From Clostridia bacterium (GTDB taxonomy: Bacteria; Bacillota; Clostridia; Oscillospirales; CAG-272), in the NCBI GenBank assembly GCA_024404435.1, contig JAKSPW010000005.1, forward strand, positions 1 to 18,307: DNA of 18,307 bases, in the 5' to 3' direction. The notes beneath the pieces were generated by a model that searched no databases, was not told the DNA's origin, and saw only the letters and a program-made list of their open reading frames with translations. Of this stretch, positions 1 through 7,424 are shown in pieces (position 1 is the first letter of the stretch; each line of letters begins with the position of its first letter). A program made the translations under genes and the position numbers.

Positions 1-1301
1 CCGAGAGAGAGCACCGTGCCGTCGGTAAGGTTCCGGAACACGGGATTTATAAAAGGCTGACCTATCATCCAAAAAGAGGTCAGAAGTCTCGGAGCGCGGG
101 TAACGTGGCGACCGATGAAAACGAGCACGGAAGTGCGAAGCATCTGCCAGAGCTTCCACGCCTTGTTTTCGGGATTTATGCCGCACTTTTTTCTGAGCTT
201 GTCATACGGCCCCTCAAGCAGGAACGACAACGTGATGATGGCTCCGTTCCACACGCCGAAAAAGACGTAGCGGAGATTCGCGCCGTGCCAGATACCGATG
301 ACGAAATATACGATGAAGGTAGCGACGGATGCAGGTATCAGCTTACCGAGCTTGCCGCCGATATGAGAACGCGTCCATTTGCCGAGCTTTGAGAACGGTT
401 TTGAGAGAGACAGCGGATAGAAGAGATAGTCTCTCATCCACGTTCCGAGAGTGATGTGCCAGCGACGCCAATAGTCTGCAAGAGACGTGGCAAAGATCGG
501 TCGCTTGAAGTTTTCGGCAAGGTGTATGCCGAACATCTCGGCGACACCGCAGGTGATATCGATACCGCCGGAAAAGTCGCAGTAAAGCTGTATGCAGTAG
601 AAGATCACGCCGACGGCGATGATGCTTCCGCTTCGTTCGAAATACGTAGAAAATACGCTCGAAACGATGACTCCCGCGCGCTCCGCGATGACGAGCTTTT
701 TGAAGTATCCCCACATGGCGCGCTGGATGCCGTATTTGAGGTTGTCCGCGCTGAAGGAGCGGGGCTCGGTCAGCTGAGGCGCAAGATCGTGGTGACGTGA
801 GATCGGTCCCTGCACCATCTGCGGGAAGAACGACAGGAACAGAAAATACTTGAAGAAGTTTCGCTCGACGGGGTATTTTCCTCTGTAACAGTCAACGACG
901 TAGCCGATGGACTGAAATATGAAGAACGAGATCCCGAGCGGGAGCACGAATTCAACGGGCTTTACGGGCAGTCCGATAAGGTCGACGGTAAAGCTCCAGT
1001 ATTTGAGAAAAAAGAGTACGAGAAAATTGACTGTCACCGTGACGGCGACGGCCATCTTCTTTTTCTTTTTTATTTTTGCCTTATCTCCGTCACGTCCGTT
1101 GAGCCATGCAAGCAAAAGCCCCGCAGCATACGTCGTTGCCGTCGTGAAGAGCAGATATACTATCGCCTTTACGCCTCCGCAGAGGTAAAAGACGATGTTT
1201 GCCGCGAGGAGGGCCGTCCACTGCCATCTTTTCGGAAAAAGATAGTAAACGGCGAGTGTCACGAGGACAAAGGCGAGAAAGGTCCACGATGTGAATGACA
1301 T
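1..1301 (-). CDS. MBOAT family O-acyltransferase, DltB-like (3' end outside window)
   Basis: The minus strand is open from an ATG at 1301 through the window edge, giving 433 codons with no stop, so the C-terminus is missing. The protein is polytopic: hydrophobic segments near residues 5-22, 28-65, 85-110, 118-137, 150-165, 227-245, 325-340 and 345-362. Family landmarks are PQMVQGPISRH at 160-170, the YWRRWHITLGTW block at 277-288, and IGIWHGAN at 335-342, where H339 matches the invariant MBOAT histidine. Members of this branch (DltB, AlgI, PatA) move an acyl or aminoacyl group across the membrane onto cell-surface polymers. The start is supported by AAGGA (1310-1314) eight bases upstream, inside the end of the carrier-protein gene; only one base separates that stop from this ATG. 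The context makes it the transferase of the operon. The acceptor polymer cannot be read from sequence. Confidence 0.93.
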   Translation of the reverse strand, partial: MSFTSWTFLAFVLVTLAVYYLFPKRWQWTALLAANIVFYLCGGVKAIVYLLFTTATTYAAGLLLAWLNGRDGDKAKIKKKKKMAVAVTVTVNFLVLFFLKYWSFTVDLIGLPVKPVEFVLPLGISFFIFQSIGYVVDCYRGKYPVERNFFKYFLFLSFFPQMVQGPISRHHDLAPQLTEPRSFSADNLKYGIQRAMWGYFKKLVIAERAGVIVSSVFSTYFERSGSIIAVGVIFYCIQLYCDFSGGIDITCGVAEMFGIHLAENFKRPIFATSLADYWRRWHITLGTWMRDYLFYPLSLSKPFSKLGKWTRSHIGGKLGKLIPASVATFIVYFVIGIWHGANLRYVFFGVWNGAIITLSFLLEGPYDKLRKKCGINPENKAWKLWQMLRTSVLVFIGRHVTRAPRLLTSFWMIGQPFINPVFRNLTDGTVLSL

Positions 1302-1302
1302 C

Positions 1303-1527
1303 TCAGTTTTCCTTGCTGTTTATCAGTTCGAGCATTGCCTCAGCCGAGTTGAAGTTTTCGGGAAGAAGATCGTCTACGTTCAGCTCGACGTTGAACACGT
1401 CGTTAATCTCGCTGACGATGGCGACGATGTCGAGAGACTCGAGGATCTCGTCGTCGATCAGAGCGGTCTCCGAAGTAAAGTCTACGTCAGGTCTTACACC
1501 CGACAGGATTTCAAGTAATTTTTCCAC
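1303..1527 (-). CDS. Acyl/aminoacyl carrier protein, DltC-like
   Basis: This 74-residue acidic protein is the right size for a DltC-type carrier (about 75-80). The phosphopantetheine attachment site is best placed at S31 in LESLDIV; the usual D-S-L is E-S-L here. It is followed by the acidic helix EINDVFNVEL that carriers present to partner enzymes. It should be a cytoplasmic holo-carrier that receives an activated acid from the adenylating enzyme and hands it to the MBOAT protein. The start codon is GTG, preceded by AAAGGA eight bases upstream. It begins 13 bases after the GNAT stop and ends one base before the MBOAT start, so translation is probably coupled. No phosphopantetheinyl transferase gene is in the window. 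Confidence 0.9.
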   Translation of the reverse strand: MEKLLEILSGVRPDVDFTSETALIDDEILESLDIVAIVSEINDVFNVELNVDDLLPENFNSAEAMLELINSKEN

Positions 1528-1540
1528 TGCTATGGTCCTT

Positions 1541-2299
1541 TCATTTTATAAGCACCGACGACGTCCAGCCGTCGGGCAGGTATCCGTTTTTTTCGTATGT
1601 TTTTTCAGCCGCCGTGTTTCCGGAGGTCACCCAGACGCGGCTTTTTTTATTCTCGGTCTTTGACAGGAAAGATGCGATAAGACGGCTCGCCGTTCCCTGC
1701 TTTCTGACTGAGGGAGAGACGGCAAGGTGACGGATCTCCGTCGTTTTTCCGTCTGCGAAATGGAGCACACCCGTAACGTCCTCCGTAACGAGCAGCTCAC
1801 CGTTCCTGATTATTCCGTCAAGCTCCGTGTCGGTCGGCAGGCACCCGGTCAGCGGGTCGAAGCATTCTGCGAGAAGCGCTTGTATTTTAACGGCGTCGCA
1901 AGGCTCGGCGAGACGAACGCCGTCAGATTCTACGATTTCGGACGTCTTTCTGCAAAGGCGGACTCTGTCGAATTTATGAGAAAATCCCGATCCCGCGAAA
2001 AGCGGAACGAGTTCAGCCACTCTTTTGTCTATCTGTCTGTAAGCGATCTCGGTGACGATCGGACGGTCAAGTTCAAGGTCCGGTATCTTCGCCGAGTGCA
2101 GGTAAAAGTTCAGTCTGAAATGGCTGCCGCGGTCGTGAAGGATGAGAAGTCCGTTCTCCGTCTTTTCCGCGTACAATCTGCCGTCGGAGATCTCACGACC
2201 GTACGTTTCCGCATCCGTGAACGCGTTGGTCAGCACTCCCGCGTGAAGCTCTGCCGACGTGAGAGCGGTCAGCTCCCCGTACGTTTCAATTCTTTTCAC
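1541..2299 (-). CDS. GNAT-family N-acetyltransferase with an extra N-terminal domain
   Basis: This protein has 252 residues from a GTG at 2299. The C-terminal half (about 128-252) is a GNAT fold. The acetyl-CoA loop lies in HLAVSPSVRKQGTASRLI (191-208), with an RKQGTA version of the Q/RxxGxG/A signature, followed by NTAAEKTYEKNGY (228-240), typical of motif B. Residues 1-125 are not obviously GNAT; they may be a degenerate second GNAT lobe or a substrate domain. The reading frame stays open upstream to 2380, but that would bury it in the adenylation gene. The GTG start leaves a 14-base overlap with that gene's stop and fits translational coupling, though its ribosome site (AAGAG-like) is weak. 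Lying between the adenylating enzyme and the carrier protein, it may acetylate the activated acid, the carrier-bound group or the polymer. The substrate is unknown. Confidence 0.8.
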   Translation of the reverse strand: MKRIETYGELTALTSAELHAGVLTNAFTDAETYGREISDGRLYAEKTENGLLILHDRGSHFRLNFYLHSAKIPDLELDRPIVTEIAYRQIDKRVAELVPLFAGSGFSHKFDRVRLCRKTSEIVESDGVRLAEPCDAVKIQALLAECFDPLTGCLPTDTELDGIIRNGELLVTEDVTGVLHFADGKTTEIRHLAVSPSVRKQGTASRLIASFLSKTENKKSRVWVTSGNTAAEKTYEKNGYLPDGWTSSVLIK

Positions 2300-3809
2300 T
2301 GAAATACTCTTTTCTGATCGATACGCGGTCGATCTTTCCGTTTGCGTTGTACGGCATCGTTTTTCTGCATACGCAGGCATTCGGCATCATGTATCTCGGA
2401 AGGCGGGTGCCGAGCTGTCTGATAAGCTCTCCGTCATCGATGCCGCCTCTGTATTCGCAGACGATCTCATCGTTATCCGCATCGAAGAAGCAGATCGCCT
2501 CAAGGACGTCCTTCAGGGAGCTTATCGCAGTTTCGATCTCTCCGAGCTCGATGCGGTAGCCCATGTGCTTCACCTGATCGTCGCGCCTTGCAAGGAAAAC
2601 GAGATTTCCGTCTTCGTCGAGGCGGGCGAGGTCACCCGTACGGTAGATCCTCTCGGGATAAGACGTGTTGCGCGGATTCTGAACGAATACGCGGTCTGTC
2701 TTCTCTTTGTCACCGAAATAGCCGAGAGCGAGTCCCGTGCCTCTGACACAGATCTCTCCGGCTTCTCCGTGCGGTACCTCGTGCAGGTCGTCGTCGAGAA
2801 GCATTACCTCCATATTGCGGCACGCCTTGCCGATCGGGATCGTCTCGTCGTCTCTGTATTCCCTCTCTATCGGGAAATACGTGCAGTCGACGGTGACCTC
2901 CGTCGGTCCGTACAGATTCGTAAACTTACATTCGGGCAGTGCGCGGCGCCAGATGTTAAGGTGACTCGCCTGAAGCGCCTCACCGCCGAGGATCACTTTA
3001 TTTATGCTTTTCGGTATTTTTTTGTCGAACATTCCCGAATTTGCGACGAGTCTGAATGCGGACGTCGCCCAGATGAGCGTCGTCACTCGGTTTTCGTCGA
3101 GATAATTTGCCAGCAGGATCGGGAACATGAAGAATCTCTGCGGAAGGACGTGCGTCGTCGTGCCGTTTCTGAGTGTCTGATATAAGTCCTTAACCGAAAG
3201 ATCGAAGTAGAACGGTGCCTGATTTCCGAGCACGTCGTTCTCCGTCACGCCGCAGGTCTCCGCCATCCATTCGGTAAAATCAATGGCACTTCTGTGAGAA
3301 ATGAGTATTCCCTTCGGAGTTCCGGTGGAGCCGGAGGTGAAAATGCAGTATGCGGGGTCGGAGTCGAGCACGGAAAGCTGTCTCTCTGTCAAAAGCTCAG
3401 TGTCGGGCTCCGTGTCGGCTGCTTCTTCAATGCAGAGCACCGGTCTGCCCTCTGCGAGCTCTTCCGTCTTTGCCTTGTCGTGCGCCGAGCAGACGATAAG
3501 CGGAGGATCTATCTGCGTGAGCATTGCTTCAAATCGGTCGGACGGCGTTTTTCTGTCGACGGGAACGTAGAAGCATCCCGCCTGAAGCACGGACATGAGT
3601 CCGAGCACCGACACGGCCGTTCTGTCGACCATTACGAACACGGGCTTATCGGGTGCTCCGACAAGACGTGCGGCGGCAGTACCGACGGACGCGGAAAGTG
3701 AATACAGCTCGGCATAGGTATAAGCCGTCTTTCCGTCGCAGAAAGATACTTTATCAGGCAGACGCCGTGCCGTGTTCCTTAAATAATCAAGCAGATTTCG
3801 CTGATACAT
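2286..3809 (-). CDS. DltA-like amino-acid adenylating enzyme (carrier protein ligase)
   Basis: This stand-alone adenylation domain has 507 residues, about the length of DltA. Core motifs in order are A3 FTSGSTGTPKG (157-167), A4 around F200-D203 in QAPFYFDLSV, A5 NLYGPTEVTVD (298-308), A7 YRTGDL (389-394), A8 around KHMGYRIELGE (414-424), and A10 NANGKIDR (488-495) with catalytic K492. It should form an aminoacyl-AMP and load the downstream carrier protein. D203 matches the aspartate that binds the substrate amino group, so an amino acid is expected. The stretch 249-262 (TSAFRLVANSGMFD) aligns with the DltA region that holds the cysteine important for D-alanine choice, and no cysteine is there. 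The ATG at 3809 is chosen over an in-frame TTG at 3821 because GGAG (3816-3819) sits six bases before it. First gene of the operon. Confidence 0.9.
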   Translation of the reverse strand: MYQRNLLDYLRNTARRLPDKVSFCDGKTAYTYAELYSLSASVGTAAARLVGAPDKPVFVMVDRTAVSVLGLMSVLQAGCFYVPVDRKTPSDRFEAMLTQIDPPLIVCSAHDKAKTEELAEGRPVLCIEEAADTEPDTELLTERQLSVLDSDPAYCIFTSGSTGTPKGILISHRSAIDFTEWMAETCGVTENDVLGNQAPFYFDLSVKDLYQTLRNGTTTHVLPQRFFMFPILLANYLDENRVTTLIWATSAFRLVANSGMFDKKIPKSINKVILGGEALQASHLNIWRRALPECKFTNLYGPTEVTVDCTYFPIEREYRDDETIPIGKACRNMEVMLLDDDLHEVPHGEAGEICVRGTGLALGYFGDKEKTDRVFVQNPRNTSYPERIYRTGDLARLDEDGNLVFLARRDDQVKHMGYRIELGEIETAISSLKDVLEAICFFDADNDEIVCEYRGGIDDGELIRQLGTRLPRYMMPNACVCRKTMPYNANGKIDRVSIRKEYFSEKN

Positions 3810-3815
3810 CGCAGT

Positions 3816-3819
3816 CTCC
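3816..3819 (-). promoter_or_regulatory. Shine-Dalgarno site that fixes the adenylating enzyme start
   Basis: On the minus strand GGAG lies six bases before the ATG at 3809. It overlaps the alternative upstream TTG, which would therefore lack a binding site of its own. Confidence 0.7.
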
Positions 3820-3869
3820 AATACGTTTTTCTCGCAAGTGCAATATTTTCACAAATACCGATTTTATAT

Positions 3870-3898
3870 ATTATACTGTAATTTTCCGCCGTTTGCAA
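3870..3898 (-). promoter_or_regulatory. Sigma-A-type promoter of the dlt-like operon
   Basis: Reading on the minus strand, TTGCAA (3893-3898) and TATAAT (3870-3875) are separated by 17 bases. Transcription would start near 3863, giving a leader of about 50 bases. It is the only good promoter seen for the four genes to the left. Confidence 0.8.
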
Positions 3899-3921
3899 TA
3901 GATTTCGCACCGTTTGACAAG

Positions 3922-3944
3922 AAAAAAGCACCCGCAGGTGCTTT
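3922..3944 (-). terminator. Intrinsic terminator after the ABC transporter
   Basis: Perfect 8-bp arms AAAGCACC (3925-3932) and GGTGCTTT (3937-3944) enclose a four-base loop, and a six-T run follows on the minus strand. It lies just beyond the stop at 3950 and separates the transporter from the dlt-like promoter. Confidence 0.9.
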
Positions 3945-3949
3945 ATTTC

Positions 3950-6889
3950 TTATTCTGTTCTGAGAGCTTCGACGGGATCCTTCTTTGCGGCGATGCCGGA
4001 CGGGATAAGTCCCGCGATGAACGTGAGGAACATACTGATGAAAACGAGTATGATCGCTCCCGCTACGGGAAGCTGTGCACTCAGCGTGTAAATATCGGTA
4101 AGGTAGTGGAGTATAAGGTTGATCGGTATCGTAAGGAGAAGCGACACGCCGATTCCGATGACACCCGCTGCAAAGCCGACGGTGAGCGTTTCGGCGTTGA
4201 ACACGCGTGAGATGTCCTTCTTCGATGCTCCGATCGCGCGGAGGATACCGATCTCCTTCGTGCGCTCGAGCACGGAGATATAGGTGATGATGCCTATCAT
4301 TATGGACGAAACGACGAGCGAGATGCCGACGAACGCCATGAGCACGTACGAGATCGCGTTGATGACCGTCGAAATACCCGACATCAGTATCTTGAAGTAG
4401 TCGGTGTACTTGATCTGATCGTCTTCCTCTACTCCGTTGTTGTACTTCTCTATCGCATCGGCGATCTTGTCCTTGTCTTCGAAGGTCGAAACGTAAATGC
4501 TGATGGACGCGGGATTTTCCTCGTCGACGTAACCGAGAATCCTCAGATTGTCTTCATACGTGGATCTCGAGTACTCGTCCGGCATGAAGTTTTCGTAAAT
4601 GAATGAATAGTCGTGTTCGGACGACTCGAACATCATCGTGATCTCTTCCGCAGACAAAGTGCCGAGAGTCTTCATGGCCTCTGCTGCGTATCTCTGAACG
4701 ACTGCCTCCTTCGCGTTCTCGCGGAAGAAGCCCTTAAACTCTTCATCGCTCATGCCGTCGAGATATTCGGCCACGGAGGTCGTATCTGACATTCCCATCT
4801 GCTCGGCATAGGTCTTCAGCATCATGCCTTTAAGCTCTTCTCTGCCGTACTGAGCGAGGTATGCGTCTATCGTGTCGGTCACGTATTTGTCGTCGGGTGT
4901 CGAAAGGATCTTAAGATATAATTCGTACTTTCCGTTCTCGTCAAGTGCCGAGAAGTAGTCCCTGACGTGCTCCTCTTTTTCTTCTGCCGTCAGCTCGACG
5001 GGATTGAGAGGCTTGAACGGGAGTCCCGTGATAACGTCCGTATCCGGATCTGCAAGCTGTTCTTTTACCGCGTCCTTTTCGGGTGCCTTGGATACGGCAT
5101 AGTCGCAAAGTGCCGCGGTGCAACCGATGGTGCCTGCCGAAAGCGGGCCCGTGGAATCGGGTGTCGGTTTGACGACGCCGACGATCTTTACGGGCGTGCT
5201 TCTCTCATTGTTCTCATAGAGGAACTGAAGTCCCGTATCCGTCGTGCTCAGGTCGACGTACGTTCCGTCGGGCTGCTTTTCGAATCTGTCCGCGGATACG
5301 ATGAGTCTGTACTCGGTACCGATCAGCTCGTCGAAAGTCCAGCGTGTATTGCCTTCGGGAGTAAATTCTTCTCCCGTCATCGACGAGACGATCATTTTGA
5401 TCATATCCTCGTAAGGCTTCAGACCGAGGGCGTAGAGCGAGAAGTCGCTGACCTCGCAGTCCTCGCTTACGACGAGGATAGCTTCGTTGAAGGCTTCGGG
5501 CCATCTGCCGGCAAGAACGTCATACTGACTCGTGATGACGTCGCTGACAAGCTCCCCGTCTTCACCTGCGAGCATTTCCTTCCAAGCTCCGAAGGAGCTC
5601 ATTGAGTTCCCTGCCGCGGATTCGACGGAAATGCCGAGGTCCTCGTACATATTGAGCATCAGCTCTGCCATGTCGGAGCGCATGATCTTGCCGTTCGGGT
5701 CCTTGAAGTAAACGAGAGGAGAAATATCGTAGCCGTATCTGACCTTCATCGCGTACTTAGCGATGTCTTCGGACGAATCGACGTATTTCTTGAAATCGCG
5801 CAGGTTATTAGTCTCTCCGTTTGCCATCGCGTCCCACATGTCGCGCATGACCTCGCGTGAATAAACGTAGCCCTCTTCCTTTACGCTGTCGTGAGCTTCC
5901 TTCTGCTTTCCCATAAAGCCCGCAAGGGTACTGAGTATATCGGACTTTGCGGTGATCGTCAGCGGATAGCTCGACAGCGTATCGTTCTGCACCTGATCTA
6001 TATATGCGTTGACGCCCGTCGAAACGGAGAGGATGAGCGCGATGCCGATGATGCCGATGGAGCCTGCGAACGCGGTGAGGAAGGTCCTCGTCTTCTTCGT
6101 CATCAGGTTATTGAGCGAGAGAGAAAGCGCGGTGAAAAAGCTCATCGAGTTCTTTTCTTTTCTTGCCTTTTTTATCTGCTTCGTGTCGGAAACGGCTTCA
6201 GTCGGTTCGGGATCGTACGGATCGCTGTCGCTCTGCACCTTTCCGTCGAGCACGCGGATAATTCTCGTGGAATACGTCTCGGCGAGCTCCGGGTTGTGAG
6301 TGACCATGATGACGAGTCTGTCCTTTGCGACCTCGCGCAGGATATCCATTATCTGTACGCTCGTCTCCGAGTCAAGAGCACCCGTCGGCTCGTCTGCGAG
6401 GAGGATATCGGGATCGTTCACGAGTGCGCGCGCGATGGCGACTCTCTGCATCTGACCGCCCGACATCTGATTCGGCTTTTTCTTTATCTGTCCGCCGAGT
6501 CCGACCTTTTCGAGTGCTTCAACGGCCCTGCGGCGTCGCTCAGAGCCCGAAACGCCCGAGAGCGTCAGAGCAAGCTCAACGTTTGAGAGCACCGTCTGAT
6601 GCGGGATGAGGTTATAGCTCTGAAAGACGAAGCCTACGGAGTGGTTTCTGTATACGTCGAAATCCGCGTCCGTATATTCCTTCGTGCTTCTGCCGTTTAT
6701 GACGAGGTCTCCGTCCGTATAGTGGTCGAGACCGCCGATTATATTGAGAAGCGTCGTCTTGCCGCAGCCGGACGGACCGAGCACCGACACGAATTCGCTC
6801 TTCCTGAACGCAACGGAAATACCGTTCAGAGCGTTTACGGTCTCGTCGCCCGTCACGTACGTTTTTACTATGTTTCTGAGTTCAAGCAT
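3950..6889 (-). CDS. MacB-like ABC transporter, ATPase fused to FtsX-type permease
   Basis: This 979-residue fusion carries an ATPase domain at 1-220 with Walker A GPSGCGKTT (38-46), signature MSGGQMQRVA (142-151), Walker B ILLADEPTG (162-170) and the switch histidine H198. A charged linker (about 221-250) leads to the first membrane helix (about 268-290), a very large extracellular region (about 291-846), and three more helices near 847-871, 901-925 and 942-965. The conserved ERTKEIGILRAIGAS loop at 874-888 is the FtsX permease hallmark. This is the MacB topology, in which two such chains couple ATP hydrolysis to mechanical movement across the membrane. Cargo is unknown; peptide or lipoprotein export, or antimicrobial resistance, are possible. 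The extracellular part is much longer than in E. coli MacB (648 residues in total). The start has AAAGGA eight bases upstream. Single-gene unit. Confidence 0.93.
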   Translation of the reverse strand: MLELRNIVKTYVTGDETVNALNGISVAFRKSEFVSVLGPSGCGKTTLLNIIGGLDHYTDGDLVINGRSTKEYTDADFDVYRNHSVGFVFQSYNLIPHQTVLSNVELALTLSGVSGSERRRRAVEALEKVGLGGQIKKKPNQMSGGQMQRVAIARALVNDPDILLADEPTGALDSETSVQIMDILREVAKDRLVIMVTHNPELAETYSTRIIRVLDGKVQSDSDPYDPEPTEAVSDTKQIKKARKEKNSMSFFTALSLSLNNLMTKKTRTFLTAFAGSIGIIGIALILSVSTGVNAYIDQVQNDTLSSYPLTITAKSDILSTLAGFMGKQKEAHDSVKEEGYVYSREVMRDMWDAMANGETNNLRDFKKYVDSSEDIAKYAMKVRYGYDISPLVYFKDPNGKIMRSDMAELMLNMYEDLGISVESAAGNSMSSFGAWKEMLAGEDGELVSDVITSQYDVLAGRWPEAFNEAILVVSEDCEVSDFSLYALGLKPYEDMIKMIVSSMTGEEFTPEGNTRWTFDELIGTEYRLIVSADRFEKQPDGTYVDLSTTDTGLQFLYENNERSTPVKIVGVVKPTPDSTGPLSAGTIGCTAALCDYAVSKAPEKDAVKEQLADPDTDVITGLPFKPLNPVELTAEEKEEHVRDYFSALDENGKYELYLKILSTPDDKYVTDTIDAYLAQYGREELKGMMLKTYAEQMGMSDTTSVAEYLDGMSDEEFKGFFRENAKEAVVQRYAAEAMKTLGTLSAEEITMMFESSEHDYSFIYENFMPDEYSRSTYEDNLRILGYVDEENPASISIYVSTFEDKDKIADAIEKYNNGVEEDDQIKYTDYFKILMSGISTVINAISYVLMAFVGISLVVSSIMIGIITYISVLERTKEIGILRAIGASKKDISRVFNAETLTVGFAAGVIGIGVSLLLTIPINLILHYLTDIYTLSAQLPVAGAIILVFISMFLTFIAGLIPSGIAAKKDPVEALRTE

Positions 6890-6929
6890 TCGGCTGATTC
6901 CTTTCTGAAGGGATGGATGTAACTATACT

Positions 6930-6958
6930 ATTATACATCATTTTTCTGAAAAAAAGCT
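6930..6958 (-). promoter_or_regulatory. Probable promoter of the ABC transporter
   Basis: A perfect TATAAT (6930-6935) is present on the minus strand about 40 bases before the ATG. The -35 region at 17-bp spacing (AGCTTT, 6953-6958) is poor, so the promoter may be weak or activator-dependent. Confidence 0.5.
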
Positions 6959-6979
6959 GATGATAATGTGAATTGTTCA

Positions 6980-7010
6980 AGAAAAATATCGGGAACACGG
7001 TGTGTTCCCG
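6980..7010 (-). terminator. Intrinsic terminator after the 106-residue gene
   Basis: Perfect 9-bp arms CGGGAACAC (6990-6998) and GTGTTCCCG (7002-7010) enclose a three-base loop. The minus strand continues with ATATTTTTCTT. It is placed seven bases after the stop at 7017. Confidence 0.85.
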
Positions 7011-7016
7011 ACGTAT

Positions 7017-7337
7017 TCAGTGTGCCGTGCGGTATCTTTCGAGCCAGATGAGTCCGAGCTCGAAGGCATCGTAAAATCCGCTCTTCATGTCCTGCTTCAC
7101 AATTCTCTCGTGATCGGGCAGATTCTTGTCAGTCTTGACGATCTGTATGATGATCTTATCGGGCACCTGTTTCCCGTCCTCTTCCTTCATGGTCATGATG
7201 TTCATCTGAAGGACGCATTCATCATCCATACTGCCGTAGCATATCATATTGCCTTCTCTTACGAGAGGAAGTCCCTTATAAGTGAGGAATTCACCGTCAA
7301 CGGTGGATATCATCTCGAAATCCTTAGCTTCAGCCAT
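7017..7337 (-). CDS. Small hypothetical protein, 106 residues
   Basis: I do not recognise this protein. It is soluble, with no signal peptide or membrane helix. The first half looks beta-rich (FEMISTVDGEFLTYKGLPLVREGNMICYG, residues 7-35, alternating hydrophobic), then comes a lysine/aspartate-rich middle (KEEDGKQVPDK, 51-61) and an amphipathic C-terminal helix with aromatic residues (SGFYDAFELGLIWLERY, 86-102). The ATG is preceded by GGAAGGA with good spacing. It is a one-gene unit with a near-consensus promoter and a strong terminator, which indicates a real, probably well expressed gene. No neighbour suggests a function. Confidence 0.85.
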   Translation of the reverse strand: MAEAKDFEMISTVDGEFLTYKGLPLVREGNMICYGSMDDECVLQMNIMTMKEEDGKQVPDKIIIQIVKTDKNLPDHERIVKQDMKSGFYDAFELGLIWLERYRTAH

Positions 7338-7378
7338 ATTTCCTTCCTTCTTTCCTTACCGATTTCAATTATAGGTAT

Positions 7379-7407
7379 ATTGTACTATATTTGATGCGGT
7401 TTGTCAA
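7379..7407 (-). promoter_or_regulatory. Sigma-A-type promoter of the 106-residue gene
   Basis: On the minus strand, consensus TTGACA (7402-7407) is followed after 17 bases by TACAAT (7379-7384). Transcription would start near 7372, about 35 bases before the ATG. Confidence 0.85.
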
Positions 7408-7424
7408 GGAGAGCGGAAAAATAC

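Noticed and set aside
343..714. Arginine/histidine-rich minus-strand reading frame of 123 codons
   Set aside because: It lies in another frame inside the MBOAT gene, whose translation has clear family motifs; the composition is typical of a shadow frame.
2300..2380. N-terminal extension of the GNAT protein
   Set aside because: It would overlap the adenylating enzyme gene by about 95 bases and encodes a basic segment with no family similarity.
2259..3185. Plus-strand reading frame of 308 codons opposite the adenylating enzyme
   Set aside because: The minus-strand frame has every adenylation core motif; the plus frame has no recognisable motif and no ribosome site, so it is an antisense shadow.
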